Shown in pieces: positions 7,999 through 15,983 of a DNA stretch of 32,455 bases. Positions within the stretch are counted from its first letter, which is position 1; every line of letters starts with the position of its first letter. The translations under genes were made by a program, and so were the position numbers. This DNA comes from Lishizhenia tianjinensis (GTDB lineage: Bacteria > Bacteroidota > Bacteroidia > Flavobacteriales_D > Crocinitomicaceae), in NCBI GenBank assembly GCA_945863425.1, contig CAMBBW010000009.1, forward strand, positions 1 through 32,455, in the 5' to 3' direction. Under the pieces are notes generated by a model. That model searched no databases, was not told the DNA's origin, and worked only from the letters and a program-made list of their open reading frames with translations.

Positions 7999-9342
7999 CT
8001 ATGCACTTACAGGTTCTTTACTTAACCCAAAGTTTCTTGTTTGTGATTCCTCTTTATTTGTTACGTGCCATTCAAATTCTTCTCTAAAATGATGAATTGC
8101 AGCTGCCACTGGCCAAGCCGCAGCGTCTCCTAATGGACAAATCGTATTTCCTTCAATTTTTTTATTGATTTCTGCTAATAGATCAATATCTCTTAAATTT
8201 CCTTGACCATTTTCCAAACGATAAAGTACTTTTTCCATCCAACTCGTTCCTTCACGACATGGAGAACATTGCCCACAAGACTCATGAGAATAGAATCGTG
8301 CAAAATTCCACGTATTTCGAACAATACATTGATCTTCGTCAAACACAATAAATCCACCTGAACCTAACATAGATCCTGTAGCAAACCCACCGTCAGAAAG
8401 ACTTTCATAGGTCATTAAACGATCTTCACCAGCAGCCGTTTTGGTTACCAAGTAATGAGGTAAAATAGGAACTGATGAACCGCCAGGAATACACGCTTTT
8501 AACTTTTTACCATTGGCCATTCCGCGACAATAATCATCGCCGTATATAAATTCTTCAACCGATAAGCCTAAATCAATTTCATAAACTCCCGGTCGAGCCA
8601 AATTTCCACTTGCTGAAATTAATTTTGTTCCTGTGCTTCGTCCAATTCCAATTTGAGCATAGGCATCGCCTCCATCGTTCACAATTGGAACCACTGCAGC
8701 AATACTTTCAACATTATTTACAACTGTAGGACATCCCCACAATCCTTTTACAGCAGGAAATGGAGGTTTAATTCTTGGATTTCCGCGTTTTCCCTCAAGA
8801 GACTCGATTAATGCTGTTTCTTCGCCACAAATATACGCTCCACCACCAGGCATAACGCGCAGGTCTAAGTCATAGCCAGAACCCAAAATGTTTTTCCCAA
8901 GATATCCTTGAGCATATGCTTCGGCAATTGCCTTTTCTAAAATATCGAGAATCCACATGAATTCGCCACGAATATAAATAAATGATAAATTACATCCTAA
9001 AGCATAGCTTGATGTAATCATTCCTTCAATTAATAAGTGTGGAAGGTACTCCATTAAATACCGATCCTTGAATGTTCCAGGTTCAGATTCATCTGCGTTA
9101 CAAACCAAATAACGAGGAACGCCCTCTGGTTTTGCTAAAAAAGACCACTTCATTCCGGTTGGAAATCCTGCGCCTCCTCTTCCACGTAAACCTGATTTTT
9201 TTACTTCTTCAACGACATCATCGGGTGACATCGTTTTAATCGCTTTATCAACGGATCGATAACCACCATTTTTTCTGTAGACATCAAAAGTTTCGATGCC
9301 CGGAATATTGACTTGTTCTATTAGTAATTTTCTTCCTTTCAT
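7999..9342 (-). CDS. nuoF: NADH-quinone oxidoreductase subunit F (NuoF), FMN and NADH binding
   Basis: NuoF oxidises NADH through FMN and passes electrons to cluster N3. Visible are the glycine-rich nucleotide site GLRGRGGAGFPTGMKW, the FMN-binding VMPGGGAYICGEETALIESL, and the N3 ligands in SCGQCSPCREG with the distant fourth Cys in NTICPLGDAAAWP. I place the start at ATG 9340-9342 (MKGRKLLIEQVNIPG), four bases after the nuoE stop, giving 447 residues. The frame is open upstream to 9381, but that would overlap nuoE by 35 bases and add a non-conserved N-terminus. The stop is TAG, and the nuoG ATG follows 10 bases later. The length is normal for the family. Confidence 0.95.
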   Translation of the reverse strand: MKGRKLLIEQVNIPGIETFDVYRKNGGYRSVDKAIKTMSPDDVVEEVKKSGLRGRGGAGFPTGMKWSFLAKPEGVPRYLVCNADESEPGTFKDRYLMEYLPHLLIEGMITSSYALGCNLSFIYIRGEFMWILDILEKAIAEAYAQGYLGKNILGSGYDLDLRVMPGGGAYICGEETALIESLEGKRGNPRIKPPFPAVKGLWGCPTVVNNVESIAAVVPIVNDGGDAYAQIGIGRSTGTKLISASGNLARPGVYEIDLGLSVEEFIYGDDYCRGMANGKKLKACIPGGSSVPILPHYLVTKTAAGEDRLMTYESLSDGGFATGSMLGSGGFIVFDEDQCIVRNTWNFARFYSHESCGQCSPCREGTSWMEKVLYRLENGQGNLRDIDLLAEINKKIEGNTICPLGDAAAWPVAAAIHHFREEFEWHVTNKEESQTRNFGLSKEPVSA

Positions 9343-9346
9343 ATAC

Positions 9347-9880
9347 TTAGGATTCAAATTGGCCTGATCGATAGGCATCAATTAGTTCATCAACTTTATC
9401 TTTCGTTAAAAACTCATGGTTTTTAAAGCGGCATTGTAGCATGGGTCCATACCCACAAGCACCTAAACATTCTGCGGTTTTCAAGGTGAACATACCGTCT
9501 TGAGTTGTTTCACCCACTTTAATGTTCAATTTATTTTCAATGTGCGAAATAATATCATCACTTCCCACCAACATACATGGTCCAGTTCTACAAACTTCAA
9601 AAACATGCTTACCAACGGGATCTAAATGGAACATGGTATAAAAGGTTGCTACCTCATACACTTCAATCGGTTGAATTTTTAATAATTCCGCCACATAATC
9701 CATTGTTTCTATACTCAGCCACCCAAATTCAATTTGAGCAAGGTGTAACACTCGAATCAACGCACTCTTATGCTTCCCCTCAGGAACATGGGTCATTAAT
9801 TCATTTACTTTTGCCAAAGATTCAGGACTTAATTCCCTTTTCTCTGCGTGTCGTTTATTCCAATCAACGTGTAATTTCAT
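9347..9880 (-). CDS. nuoE: NADH-quinone oxidoreductase subunit E (NuoE), [2Fe-2S]
   Basis: NuoE is the thioredoxin-fold [2Fe-2S] subunit (cluster N1a) that pairs with NuoF in the NADH module. The 177-residue protein carries the four ligands in the classic pattern C97-x4-C102 (CRTGPCMLVG) and C138-x3-C142 (CLGACGYGP). The preceding VYEVATFYTMF segment is also a family hallmark. The start is ATG at 9880, three bases after the nuoD stop. The length is slightly above E. coli NuoE (166). No anomaly is seen. Confidence 0.95.
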   Translation of the reverse strand: MKLHVDWNKRHAEKRELSPESLAKVNELMTHVPEGKHKSALIRVLHLAQIEFGWLSIETMDYVAELLKIQPIEVYEVATFYTMFHLDPVGKHVFEVCRTGPCMLVGSDDIISHIENKLNIKVGETTQDGMFTLKTAECLGACGYGPMLQCRFKNHEFLTKDKVDELIDAYRSGQFES

Positions 9881-9883
9881 AAT

Positions 9884-11110
9884 CTATGCGTCTAATTCAC
9901 CTGCAATCACGTTCATACTACTCAATGTGAGTACTGCATCACTTATTGTCATTCCTTTAATCATTTCAGGATATGCTTGGTAATATATAAAACAAGGCCT
10001 TCTAAATTGTAAACGGTACGGGTTTCTTCCACCATCACTAATAAGGTAATAACCCAACTCACCGTTTCCACCTTCCACGGCATGATAAACTTCACCAGCT
10101 GGAATGTGCGTTTCGCCCATAACAATCTTGAAATGATAGATTAAGGCTTCCATTTGATTATAGACTTCAGCCTTTGGTGGTAAGAAAAATTCCGGTAAAT
10201 CAGCTTTGTACGAGCCTTCCGGTAGATTTGAATAAGCTTGTTGAATGATTCTCATACTTTGACGGATTTCTTCTTGACGGACCATAAAACGGTCGTAAGT
10301 ATCGCCATTAACCCCAACAGGAATGATAAAATCAAAATCTTCGTAGGAGGAATAGGGTTGAGCAACTCGTACATCGTAATCAACACCAGCTGCGCGAAGA
10401 TTTGGACCTGTAAAAGAATAGTTTAGCGCTCTTTCTGCTGAAATAGGTCCAGCGCCTTTCGTACGATCCATAAAAATTCGATTCCGTTCAAGCATAGAAT
10501 TGAATTCTTCAAAAGCAGGAGGGAAGGTTTTTAAGAAGGATTTTAATTTGGTATGAAATGTTTCATTAAAATCGCGTTCGAAACCACCAATTCTACCAAT
10601 GTTAGTTGTTAAACGAGCACCACAAATTTCCTCATACAACTCATAAATCTTCTCTCGTTCTGTAAAAGGGTAGAAAAAACTTGTCAATGCCCCAGCATCA
10701 ACTCCAACAACTGAATCACAAATTAAATGATCAGCAATTCGCGCCAATTCCATAATAATGACACGCATGTATTGAACTCTTTTTGGGATTTCTGCCCCAA
10801 TAAGTTTCTCAACTGTCATTTCCCACCCAATATTATTAATAGGGGAGGAGCAGTAATTCAAGCGGTCTGTAATTGGAGTTATTTGGTTGTATGGCCTTCT
10901 TTCTGCCAATTTTTCAAATGCACGATGAATATATCCAACGGTTTGTTCAGCAGAAACAATTTTTTCACCATCTACTTGTAACACGTTCTGAAAAATTCCA
11001 TGTGTTGAAGGGTGAGTGGGTCCAAAATTTATGGTAGCTATTTCTCCGTCAATTGTATCTTTTGACAGATCGGTTAGCTGGTTTTCTTTATATTTTTCTT
11101 TAGCTTCCAT
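9884..11110 (-). CDS. nuoD: NADH-quinone oxidoreductase subunit D (NuoD)
   Basis: NuoD is the 49-kDa-type subunit that, with NuoB, forms the quinone-reduction site of complex I; it descends from the [NiFe]-hydrogenase large subunit. The 408-residue protein shows NFGPTHPSTHGIF near residue 30 (the conserved quinone-site His region), GYIHRAFEKLAE, NRIFMDRTKG and VEGGNGELGYYLISDGGRNPYR. The start is ATG at 11110, five bases after the nuoC stop. nuoC and nuoD are separate genes here, not fused as in E. coli. The length fits the unfused family. Confidence 0.96.
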   Translation of the reverse strand: MEAKEKYKENQLTDLSKDTIDGEIATINFGPTHPSTHGIFQNVLQVDGEKIVSAEQTVGYIHRAFEKLAERRPYNQITPITDRLNYCSSPINNIGWEMTVEKLIGAEIPKRVQYMRVIIMELARIADHLICDSVVGVDAGALTSFFYPFTEREKIYELYEEICGARLTTNIGRIGGFERDFNETFHTKLKSFLKTFPPAFEEFNSMLERNRIFMDRTKGAGPISAERALNYSFTGPNLRAAGVDYDVRVAQPYSSYEDFDFIIPVGVNGDTYDRFMVRQEEIRQSMRIIQQAYSNLPEGSYKADLPEFFLPPKAEVYNQMEALIYHFKIVMGETHIPAGEVYHAVEGGNGELGYYLISDGGRNPYRLQFRRPCFIYYQAYPEMIKGMTISDAVLTLSSMNVIAGELDA

Positions 11111-11115
11111 ATGAT

Positions 11116-11625
11116 TTAAAATCTTCCAAAAAAGCGATCATCTTTATCCTCACGTGTCTCATCCTCCAAATGGAATTCTTTTCGCATGGGAAAATAGTCC
11201 ATTGAATCTTCATTTAATATTCTACGTAAATCAGGGTGTCCGGTGAAATTTACGCCAAAGAAATCATAGCTTTCACGCTCCATCCAATTAGCTCCATTGT
11301 ATATGGGAACTATAGTTGCAATGGAAGGATTTGAGATTGGTAGAAATGCTTTTAACCGTAAACGGAAATTATTTCTCCAACTATGCAATTGATACACAAC
11401 CACCATTTCTCGATTCGTGTCTTTTGGATAATGAATCGCTGCAATATTGGTTAGGAAATCACATTGTAAAACAGTATCGTTTTTCAACCATTCAATAATC
11501 TCGTAGGATTTTGAAGGAGTTATTTCCAGCGTTAGTAAACCAAAAGGCTCCTCATTGGAAAGAATATCGGCTTCGAAAAATTCATTGAGCCTTTTCAATA
11601 CCTGTTCATTACTTATCGCGCTCAT
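11116..11625 (-). CDS. nuoC: NADH-quinone oxidoreductase subunit C (NuoC)
   Basis: NuoC is the 30-kDa-type subunit of the peripheral arm, structural and without cofactors. The family signature ERESYDFFGVNFTGHPDLRR is present at about residues 115-135, followed by DYFPMRKEFHLEDETRED and the short tail DDRFFGRF. The protein has 169 residues, typical for unfused NuoC. The start is ATG at 11625 and overlaps the end of nuoB by 17 bases, which suggests coupled translation. Confidence 0.95.
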   Translation of the reverse strand: MSAISNEQVLKRLNEFFEADILSNEEPFGLLTLEITPSKSYEIIEWLKNDTVLQCDFLTNIAAIHYPKDTNREMVVVYQLHSWRNNFRLRLKAFLPISNPSIATIVPIYNGANWMERESYDFFGVNFTGHPDLRRILNEDSMDYFPMRKEFHLEDETREDKDDRFFGRF

Positions 11626-12163
11626 CTGTAATATCGATTTGGTAAGTTTTCAATAAGTCTTTATACTCATCACTGTATCGGCGTCTCATAGATTCCAATT
11701 TCACCAGTTTGTGAATATTAATTACTCCATCAATTATTTGCTCAGGTCGAGGAGGACATCCAGGAACATAAACATCAACGGGAATAATTCGATCAATTCC
11801 TTGTAAAACACTGTATGTATCAAATATACCTCCTGAAGAAGCACATGCGCCAACGGATAGAACCCATTTAGGCTCAGCCATTTGTTCATATATTTGTTTC
11901 AATACAGGTCCTAATTTTTTAGATATTGTTCCGGCAACGATTAATAAGTCAGCCTGACGTGGCGTAAACGACATACGTTCCATACCAAATCGGGACATAT
12001 CATAGGTACTTCCCATGGTGGCCATAAACTCAATTCCACAACAAGATGTGGCAAATGGAAGTGGCCAAACTGAATTAGCACGAGCCAAACCTATGGCCTT
12101 ATCGAGGGTTGTCAATTGATACCCTTCACCATTGATTACTTTTAAATCTTCTATTTTTCCCAT
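11609..12163 (-). CDS. nuoB: NADH-quinone oxidoreductase subunit B (NuoB), [4Fe-4S] N2
   Basis: NuoB holds cluster N2, the last carrier before quinone. The 184-residue protein shows the unusual tandem ligands C41-C42 in ATSCCGIEFMA, plus C107 in VGACASSGG and C136 in YVPGCPPRPE, which is the full ligand set. The start is ATG at 12163. The first 13 bases overlap the end of nuoA in a different frame. The C-terminal tail after residue about 165 is charged and variable, as usual. Confidence 0.96.
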   Translation of the reverse strand: MGKIEDLKVINGEGYQLTTLDKAIGLARANSVWPLPFATSCCGIEFMATMGSTYDMSRFGMERMSFTPRQADLLIVAGTISKKLGPVLKQIYEQMAEPKWVLSVGACASSGGIFDTYSVLQGIDRIIPVDVYVPGCPPRPEQIIDGVINIHKLVKLESMRRRYSDEYKDLLKTYQIDITDERDK

Positions 12164-12525
12164 TCTAATGCACCTTTTTTGTATACGTAGAAAAATCCGA
12201 TAAGGAAGAACGCTACAAACATAATAACAGCTAATAATCCTTCTAGTTCAAGTTTGTTGAAATTTACAGCGTAAGGGTAAAAGAAAATAACCTCCACATC
12301 AAATAGAACAAACAAAATTGCAGTCATAAAATAGCGAATTGAAACGGGGAATCGAGCATTACCTTGAACTTCTATTCCACATTCAAAATTAGCATCCTTC
12401 TTTTTTGATTTCAGACGCGGCATTAATATATGGGTAACAAATAGCGTGAAAACTACGAATCCACCGGCCACAATCATCTGAAGAAGTAATGGAAGGTAAT
12501 CAATAGTAGATGAAGATGTATTCAT
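12151..12525 (-). CDS. nuoA: NADH-quinone oxidoreductase subunit A (NuoA)
   Basis: NuoA is a small three-helix membrane subunit next to the quinone chamber of complex I, with 124 residues. The loop after helix 1 contains FECGIEVQGNARFPVSIRYF with the conserved Cys of the ND3 family. Helix 2 has the acidic FVLFDVEVIFFYPYAV. The C-terminus ends in EWEK. It is the first gene of the operon. The start is ATG at 12525, preceded by an AT-rich leader of about 75 bases and a promoter candidate at 12608-12637. Confidence 0.95.
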   Translation of the reverse strand: MNTSSSTIDYLPLLLQMIVAGGFVVFTLFVTHILMPRLKSKKKDANFECGIEVQGNARFPVSIRYFMTAILFVLFDVEVIFFYPYAVNFNKLELEGLLAVIMFVAFFLIGFFYVYKKGALEWEK

Positions 12526-12765
12526 TTTTCGTTTGTAAATGTCAAATAATCAATATCTTAATCTAAAGTCTCAAGTATTTTTTGGTATACTTTGAATTTA
12601 GTCGTGGCAAATTTAACTTTTCTTTTCAATTATTCAATGTGAAATGCGGGTAAAAAATAATTTAATTGATACCTTTCTTAATAAAAATAAAGAAATGGAT
12701 AAAACCAATAAGATTGTAAAATCAAAGATGATTCATGAATTTGAAATCTAAAGGAGGCTAGCTCA
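12526..12765. other. Intergenic region between the small lipoprotein gene and nuoA
   Basis: This 240-base AT-rich gap holds the nuo promoter candidate. The only other structure noticed is a 10-base perfect palindrome, ATTCATGAAT (12731-12740), without a following T-run. No strong terminator hairpin was found, so some transcription from the upstream yajC operon may run into nuo. No open reading frame or RNA gene was recognised. Confidence 0.5.
12608..12637 (-). promoter_or_regulatory. Candidate promoter of the nuo operon
   Basis: On the minus strand the -7 element TAAATTTG (12608-12615) matches the Bacteroidota consensus TAnnTTTG. A TTG at 12635-12637 lies 19 bases upstream, matching the -33 element. 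The -7 box ends 83 bases before the nuoA ATG. No other match of similar quality was seen in the gap. Confidence 0.6.
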
Positions 12766-13143
12766 TTATTGTCCATTCAAACAAGCTTTAACCTTCGCTT
12801 GATGAGCTGCTCTATCATTCGGTTTTTTGGATTGTAAATCAGTTAAGAAAAGTTTGCATTTTTTCTCAACTTCATCTGCTCGAAGTAATAATTTTTCCGT
12901 TTCCTTATCCGACAGTGTACTTTTTTTTAACACTTTGTCTAATGAATCATTTTTTCTGACACAATCACAAAAATCCCATTGAGCACCATATTTCTTTTCG
13001 ATTCGATCTTGATTCTCGGTATGATTTGAGTTTGAAGTAGCGTTTTTTTCATTAGTACTTCCAACACTTTTGGGTAAAGCATTATCGGTAGATTCGCAGG
13101 AAAGTAAAAATAGAGCAGTGAAAACAGAAAAAAGTTTTCTCAT
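12766..13143 (-). CDS. Small putative lipoprotein with four conserved-looking cysteines, function unknown
   Basis: This is a 125-residue protein I cannot assign to a named family. It starts with a short signal peptide ending in LFLLSC, so Cys16 is a plausible lipidation site. A Ser/Asn/Thr-rich linker follows (about residues 17-45), then a mainly helical, Lys/Glu-rich domain with C59-D-C61 (WDFCDCV), C96 and C121. Four cysteines outside the lipobox in an exported protein suggest two disulfides or a metal site; this is inference. It starts two bases after the yajC stop and is the last gene of its operon. Confidence 0.8.
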   Translation of the reverse strand: MRKLFSVFTALFLLSCESTDNALPKSVGSTNEKNATSNSNHTENQDRIEKKYGAQWDFCDCVRKNDSLDKVLKKSTLSDKETEKLLLRADEVEKKCKLFLTDLQSKKPNDRAAHQAKVKACLNGQ

Positions 13144-13145
13144 GT

Positions 13146-13415
13146 TTATTTTACCAGATCTTCAGAAGAACGAGCGATTGAGTTTTTATCTACACGCAAT
13201 TTACTACCTTCTGAACTGATTAAAATAGTTGTTTCAGCAACTTCCAATACTTTTCCATGTATTCCAGAAGAAGTAATTACTTTGTCTCCAGCACTTAAAG
13301 ACTCTACGAATTTTTTTAATTCCTTGCGTCGTTTCATCGGCGCTCTAAAAATTAAGAAAAAATATACAAGCACTGCCCCAAGCAGTAATAACATATTGAT
13401 GACTTCTTTACTCAT
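13146..13415 (-). CDS. yajC: Preprotein translocase subunit YajC
   Basis: YajC is the single-span membrane protein that associates with SecDF and the SecYEG translocon. The 89-residue product has one N-terminal transmembrane helix (about residues 6-24), then FRAPMKRRKELKKFVESLSAGDKVITSSGIHGKV, the family's signature region in which GDKVITSSG begins a small beta domain. The start is ATG at 13415, 12 bases after the DUF1573 gene. The length is normal (85-110). Confidence 0.94.
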   Translation of the reverse strand: MSKEVINMLLLLGAVLVYFFLIFRAPMKRRKELKKFVESLSAGDKVITSSGIHGKVLEVAETTILISSEGSKLRVDKNSIARSSEDLVK

Positions 13416-13427
13416 TTTTTGTTTTAT

Positions 13428-13829
13428 TTATTTGATTACAACTTTAGCTTTGACATGAACAACCGTTAAGTTCGGTTCTGTATTGGCAATAATTCGAATA
13501 GATTTTGAAATAGCCCCATCACCCGTTTTATCTGTATTCACCTCTGCTTTAATTTCAGCAGATTCTCCAGCGGGAATTGGCTTTTTGGGGAAATCAGCAA
13601 CTGTGCATGTACATGACCCTTTCACTTCACTGATGACAAGAGGACTTTTGCCGGTATTTGTAACCTTAAATACGGCCTTAATTTTTTCTCCTTTATTAAC
13701 GGTTCCGGCATCATAAACGGCGTTTACTTTCATTTCAGTTTTCTTTCCAATCTCTACATTGTTATCTGATTGACAGGAAGTAAAACTTAAAAATGAAAAC
13801 AAGGAACAAAATACGAGTATGTTTTTCAT
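13428..13829 (-). CDS. DUF1573 domain lipoprotein
   Basis: This 133-residue putative lipoprotein has a signal peptide ending FLSFTSC (lipid attachment at Cys19) and then a single immunoglobulin-like DUF1573 domain. The family features are visible: DAGTVNKGEKIKAVFKVTNTG, the GSCTCT motif after KSPLVISEVK, and IPAGESAEIKAEVNTDKTGD. DUF1573 proteins are very common in Bacteroidota and their molecular role is not established. The gene lies five bases after nusB and 12 before yajC, in the same operon. Confidence 0.9.
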   Translation of the reverse strand: MKNILVFCSLFSFLSFTSCQSDNNVEIGKKTEMKVNAVYDAGTVNKGEKIKAVFKVTNTGKSPLVISEVKGSCTCTVADFPKKPIPAGESAEIKAEVNTDKTGDGAISKSIRIIANTEPNLTVVHVKAKVVIK

Positions 13830-13834
13830 GATAT

Positions 13835-14782
13835 TTAATTTAAAAGGCCACGGCCCATTTTTATTATTTTTTTCTCTTTTTTTAATATTTCAATGGCGTT
13901 ATCTAATACTCCATTAATAAACGTATTACTTTTTGGTGTGCTGTAGTATTTTGAAATTTCGATGGTTTCGTTTAGTGTAACTTTTATAGGTATTTCTGGA
14001 AAAATCTGCAATTCAGTAATTCCCATTTTTAATAAGATTATATCCATTTTTGCAATTCGATCCAATTCCCAATTTTTAGTTAAATCATCAATTAATGATT
14101 CATTTTCAGCATTCTTGGCGATTGTGTTTCTGAACAATTGAATCACAAAGTCTTTTTCGGAATCATTTTCCTTGTAAAGTGGTAACACATGAAATTCTTC
14201 GTTTTCATTTGTTGATTTCAATGTTTTTAGTACCATGGAGCATGTGTGGTCCAAGTCATCCATCCAATGTATACTGCGTTCTTCCAGAAAATTATGCAGC
14301 AATTCTGAATTAGCAATTTCTATTTTGAATAAATTTAGGATAAAAGCCTTGTCATTTTCATAACCTGTCTTTTCATCGTTCATAAATTCAAAGTAAGTTT
14401 CACTTTCTTGTATTTGAAGAAACATTTTTCGTATAACCTCTTGATTTTCTGCTCCAATCCAGTTTGCTTTGTTTTTTTCCGATGCTTTGCGTAATTCAAT
14501 ACTAGTGCCTATTTTTTTAATAGAAGAATTATCCACAAATTTTCTATTTGGGTGAAGGTCCTCTTCTGTTAATTGCATTTTCTTTTTTTTGACCTCTAAG
14601 CGATTTTCAGCAGTATGAACTAACTCAGGTAAGGATAAAATGAGAAGCAAATACAAGTCATACATGCGCTCAACCGATCCTAGTAATTCGTTCTCAAATT
14701 TCAATAGATCTTCTTCGCCTGATTGATAATAGGCATAAAGCATTTGTAAAATCTTAATACGTAAATGTCTTCTGTTTAACAT
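13835..14782 (-). CDS. nusB: Transcription antitermination factor NusB, extended form
   Basis: NusB binds boxA RNA with S10 (NusE) and supports antitermination of rRNA transcription. The C-terminal half (about residues 180-315) carries the classical fold, with NTIAKNAENESLIDDL, MDIILLKMGITELQIFPEIP and IKVTLNETIEISKYYSTPKSNTFINGVLD. The N-terminal half starts with LNRRHLRIKILQMLYAYYQS and contains an extra, lower-complexity helical region. At 315 residues it is about twice E. coli NusB (139), a length I associate with Bacteroidota. I chose ATG 14780-14782, four bases after the dehydrogenase stop, over the upstream frame opening at 14812, because MLNRRHLR is the conserved beginning. Confidence 0.92.
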   Translation of the reverse strand: MLNRRHLRIKILQMLYAYYQSGEEDLLKFENELLGSVERMYDLYLLLILSLPELVHTAENRLEVKKKKMQLTEEDLHPNRKFVDNSSIKKIGTSIELRKASEKNKANWIGAENQEVIRKMFLQIQESETYFEFMNDEKTGYENDKAFILNLFKIEIANSELLHNFLEERSIHWMDDLDHTCSMVLKTLKSTNENEEFHVLPLYKENDSEKDFVIQLFRNTIAKNAENESLIDDLTKNWELDRIAKMDIILLKMGITELQIFPEIPIKVTLNETIEISKYYSTPKSNTFINGVLDNAIEILKKEKKIIKMGRGLLN

Positions 14783-14786
14783 GCTT

Positions 14787-15881
14787 TTATTTTGTGAAAT
14801 CGATGATGCCAATTGCTTTGATGCGCTCTTCTGCTATTGCGTTGGCTATTTGGTAAGTTGGAAGTTTCTCTTCTTGAGATCGGGAAACTATATTAGATAT
14901 CGTTTGATAAATTTCTTCTGCTTTTGTGTGTGCCCATTTGCTTGACAATCCATGAACCTCAGAAAAACAATTGATTACCCCACCAGCGTTTATTGCATAG
15001 TCAGGAGCGTAAATAATTCCTTTATCCATTACCGCTTGACCGTGAATTGATTCGTTTCTCAATTGATTATTCGCTGCTCCTGCAATAATTGAACATTTCA
15101 ACTTTGCCAAAGTCTCGTCATTGATTGTTGCACCAAGGGCGCATGGGGCATAAATATCCATGTCAATATCATAAATATCTTGTGGAGCAACAACTGTGGC
15201 ATTGTAGGTTGATGAAACACGATCTAACGTTTGTTGATAGATATCTGAAATAAAAACTTCAGCACCTTCATTTGTCAGGTGTTTAACCAAATACTCTCCA
15301 ACATGTCCAACTCCTTGAACGGCAATTTTTTTACCTGCTAGTGAATCGGATCCAAATTGGATTTTAGCACACGCTTTCATTCCCATGTAAACACCCAAAG
15401 CCGTTACCGGAGAAGGATCTCCACTTTTTCCGGGCAAACCGACAACATGTTTTGTTTCTTTACTTACCCAACCCATGTCTTCTGGTGAAATGCCAACATC
15501 TTCTGCAGTAATGTATTTACCTGAAAGACTTTCAACAAACTTTCCGAAACGTCTGAAAAAAGCTTCGGATTTCATGGTGTGAGAATCTCCAATAATTACT
15601 GCTTTTCCACCACCTAAATTTAAGTTAGAAATTGAGTTTTTATATGTCATTCCGCGAGAAAGTCTCAAAACATCATTGAGGGCTTCCATTTCACTGGCAT
15701 ATTTCCACATGCGCGTTCCACCTAAAGAGGGGCCAAGAACGGTACTATGAATGGCAATTATTGCTTTTAATCCTGTTTCTTCGTCGTTACAGAATAAAAG
15801 TTGCTCATGCCCCATGGATGCCATTTGAGCCAAAACAGGGTTTTCGTTTAAATTAATTTCGTTTATAGTCTTTACCTCCAT
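14787..15881 (-). CDS. Glu/Leu/Phe/Val dehydrogenase family protein (probable leucine dehydrogenase)
   Basis: This enzyme catalyses NAD-dependent oxidative deamination of branched-chain amino acids to 2-oxo acids. The 364-residue protein has the N-terminal dimerisation/catalytic domain with LGPSLGGTRMW and both catalytic lysines: K81 in RGMTYKNS and K93 in LNLGGGKAVIIGD. The GLPGKSGDPSPVTALGV segment follows. The C-terminal Rossmann domain has VQGVGHVGEYLVKHL (GxGxxG) and the SIIAGAANNQL motif. The length equals known leucine dehydrogenases (about 365), much shorter than glutamate dehydrogenases. Leucine is the best guess, but valine or phenylalanine cannot be excluded from sequence alone. 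It is the first gene of the operon leading to nusB. Confidence 0.92.
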   Translation of the reverse strand: MEVKTINEINLNENPVLAQMASMGHEQLLFCNDEETGLKAIIAIHSTVLGPSLGGTRMWKYASEMEALNDVLRLSRGMTYKNSISNLNLGGGKAVIIGDSHTMKSEAFFRRFGKFVESLSGKYITAEDVGISPEDMGWVSKETKHVVGLPGKSGDPSPVTALGVYMGMKACAKIQFGSDSLAGKKIAVQGVGHVGEYLVKHLTNEGAEVFISDIYQQTLDRVSSTYNATVVAPQDIYDIDMDIYAPCALGATINDETLAKLKCSIIAGAANNQLRNESIHGQAVMDKGIIYAPDYAINAGGVINCFSEVHGLSSKWAHTKAEEIYQTISNIVSRSQEEKLPTYQIANAIAEERIKAIGIIDFTK

Positions 15882-15931
15882 GAAGAATCGAGTTTATCCG
15901 TTTTAATCAATAGTTTTTGATTTCGAATGCT

Positions 15932-15939
15932 TAAATTTG
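15932..15939 (+). promoter_or_regulatory. Candidate -7 element for the ABC exporter gene
   Basis: TAAATTTG matches TAnnTTTG exactly, 44 bases before the ATG at 15984. No well-spaced TTG is seen upstream. If real, transcription begins near 15943-15946. That rules out the ATG at 15927 as the start and supports the one at 15984. Confidence 0.45.
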
Positions 15940-15963
15940 CTTCCAGCATAAGAAATAAGTCCA

Positions 15964-15971
15964 CAAAATTA
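15964..15971 (-). promoter_or_regulatory. Candidate -7 element for the dehydrogenase-nusB-yajC operon
   Basis: On the minus strand TAATTTTG matches TAnnTTTG and lies 83 bases upstream of the dehydrogenase ATG. No TTG was found at the expected -33 distance, so the support is the -7 box and its position alone. Confidence 0.35.
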
Positions 15972-15983
15972 GAAAATAATCCC

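Noticed and set aside
9340-9381. Longer NuoF N-terminus starting at 9381, overlapping nuoE by 35 bases
   Set aside because: The extra residues (MMPIDQANLNPKY) are not family-like, and ATG 9342 falls directly after the nuoE stop with a conserved beginning.
9577-9882. 101-residue open frame on the plus strand opposite nuoE
   Set aside because: It is fully antisense to nuoE, with no conserved features.
12731-12740. Palindrome ATTCATGAAT upstream of nuoA as an operator or terminator
   Set aside because: A 10-base AT-rich palindrome is expected by chance at this base composition, and no T-run or second copy accompanies it.
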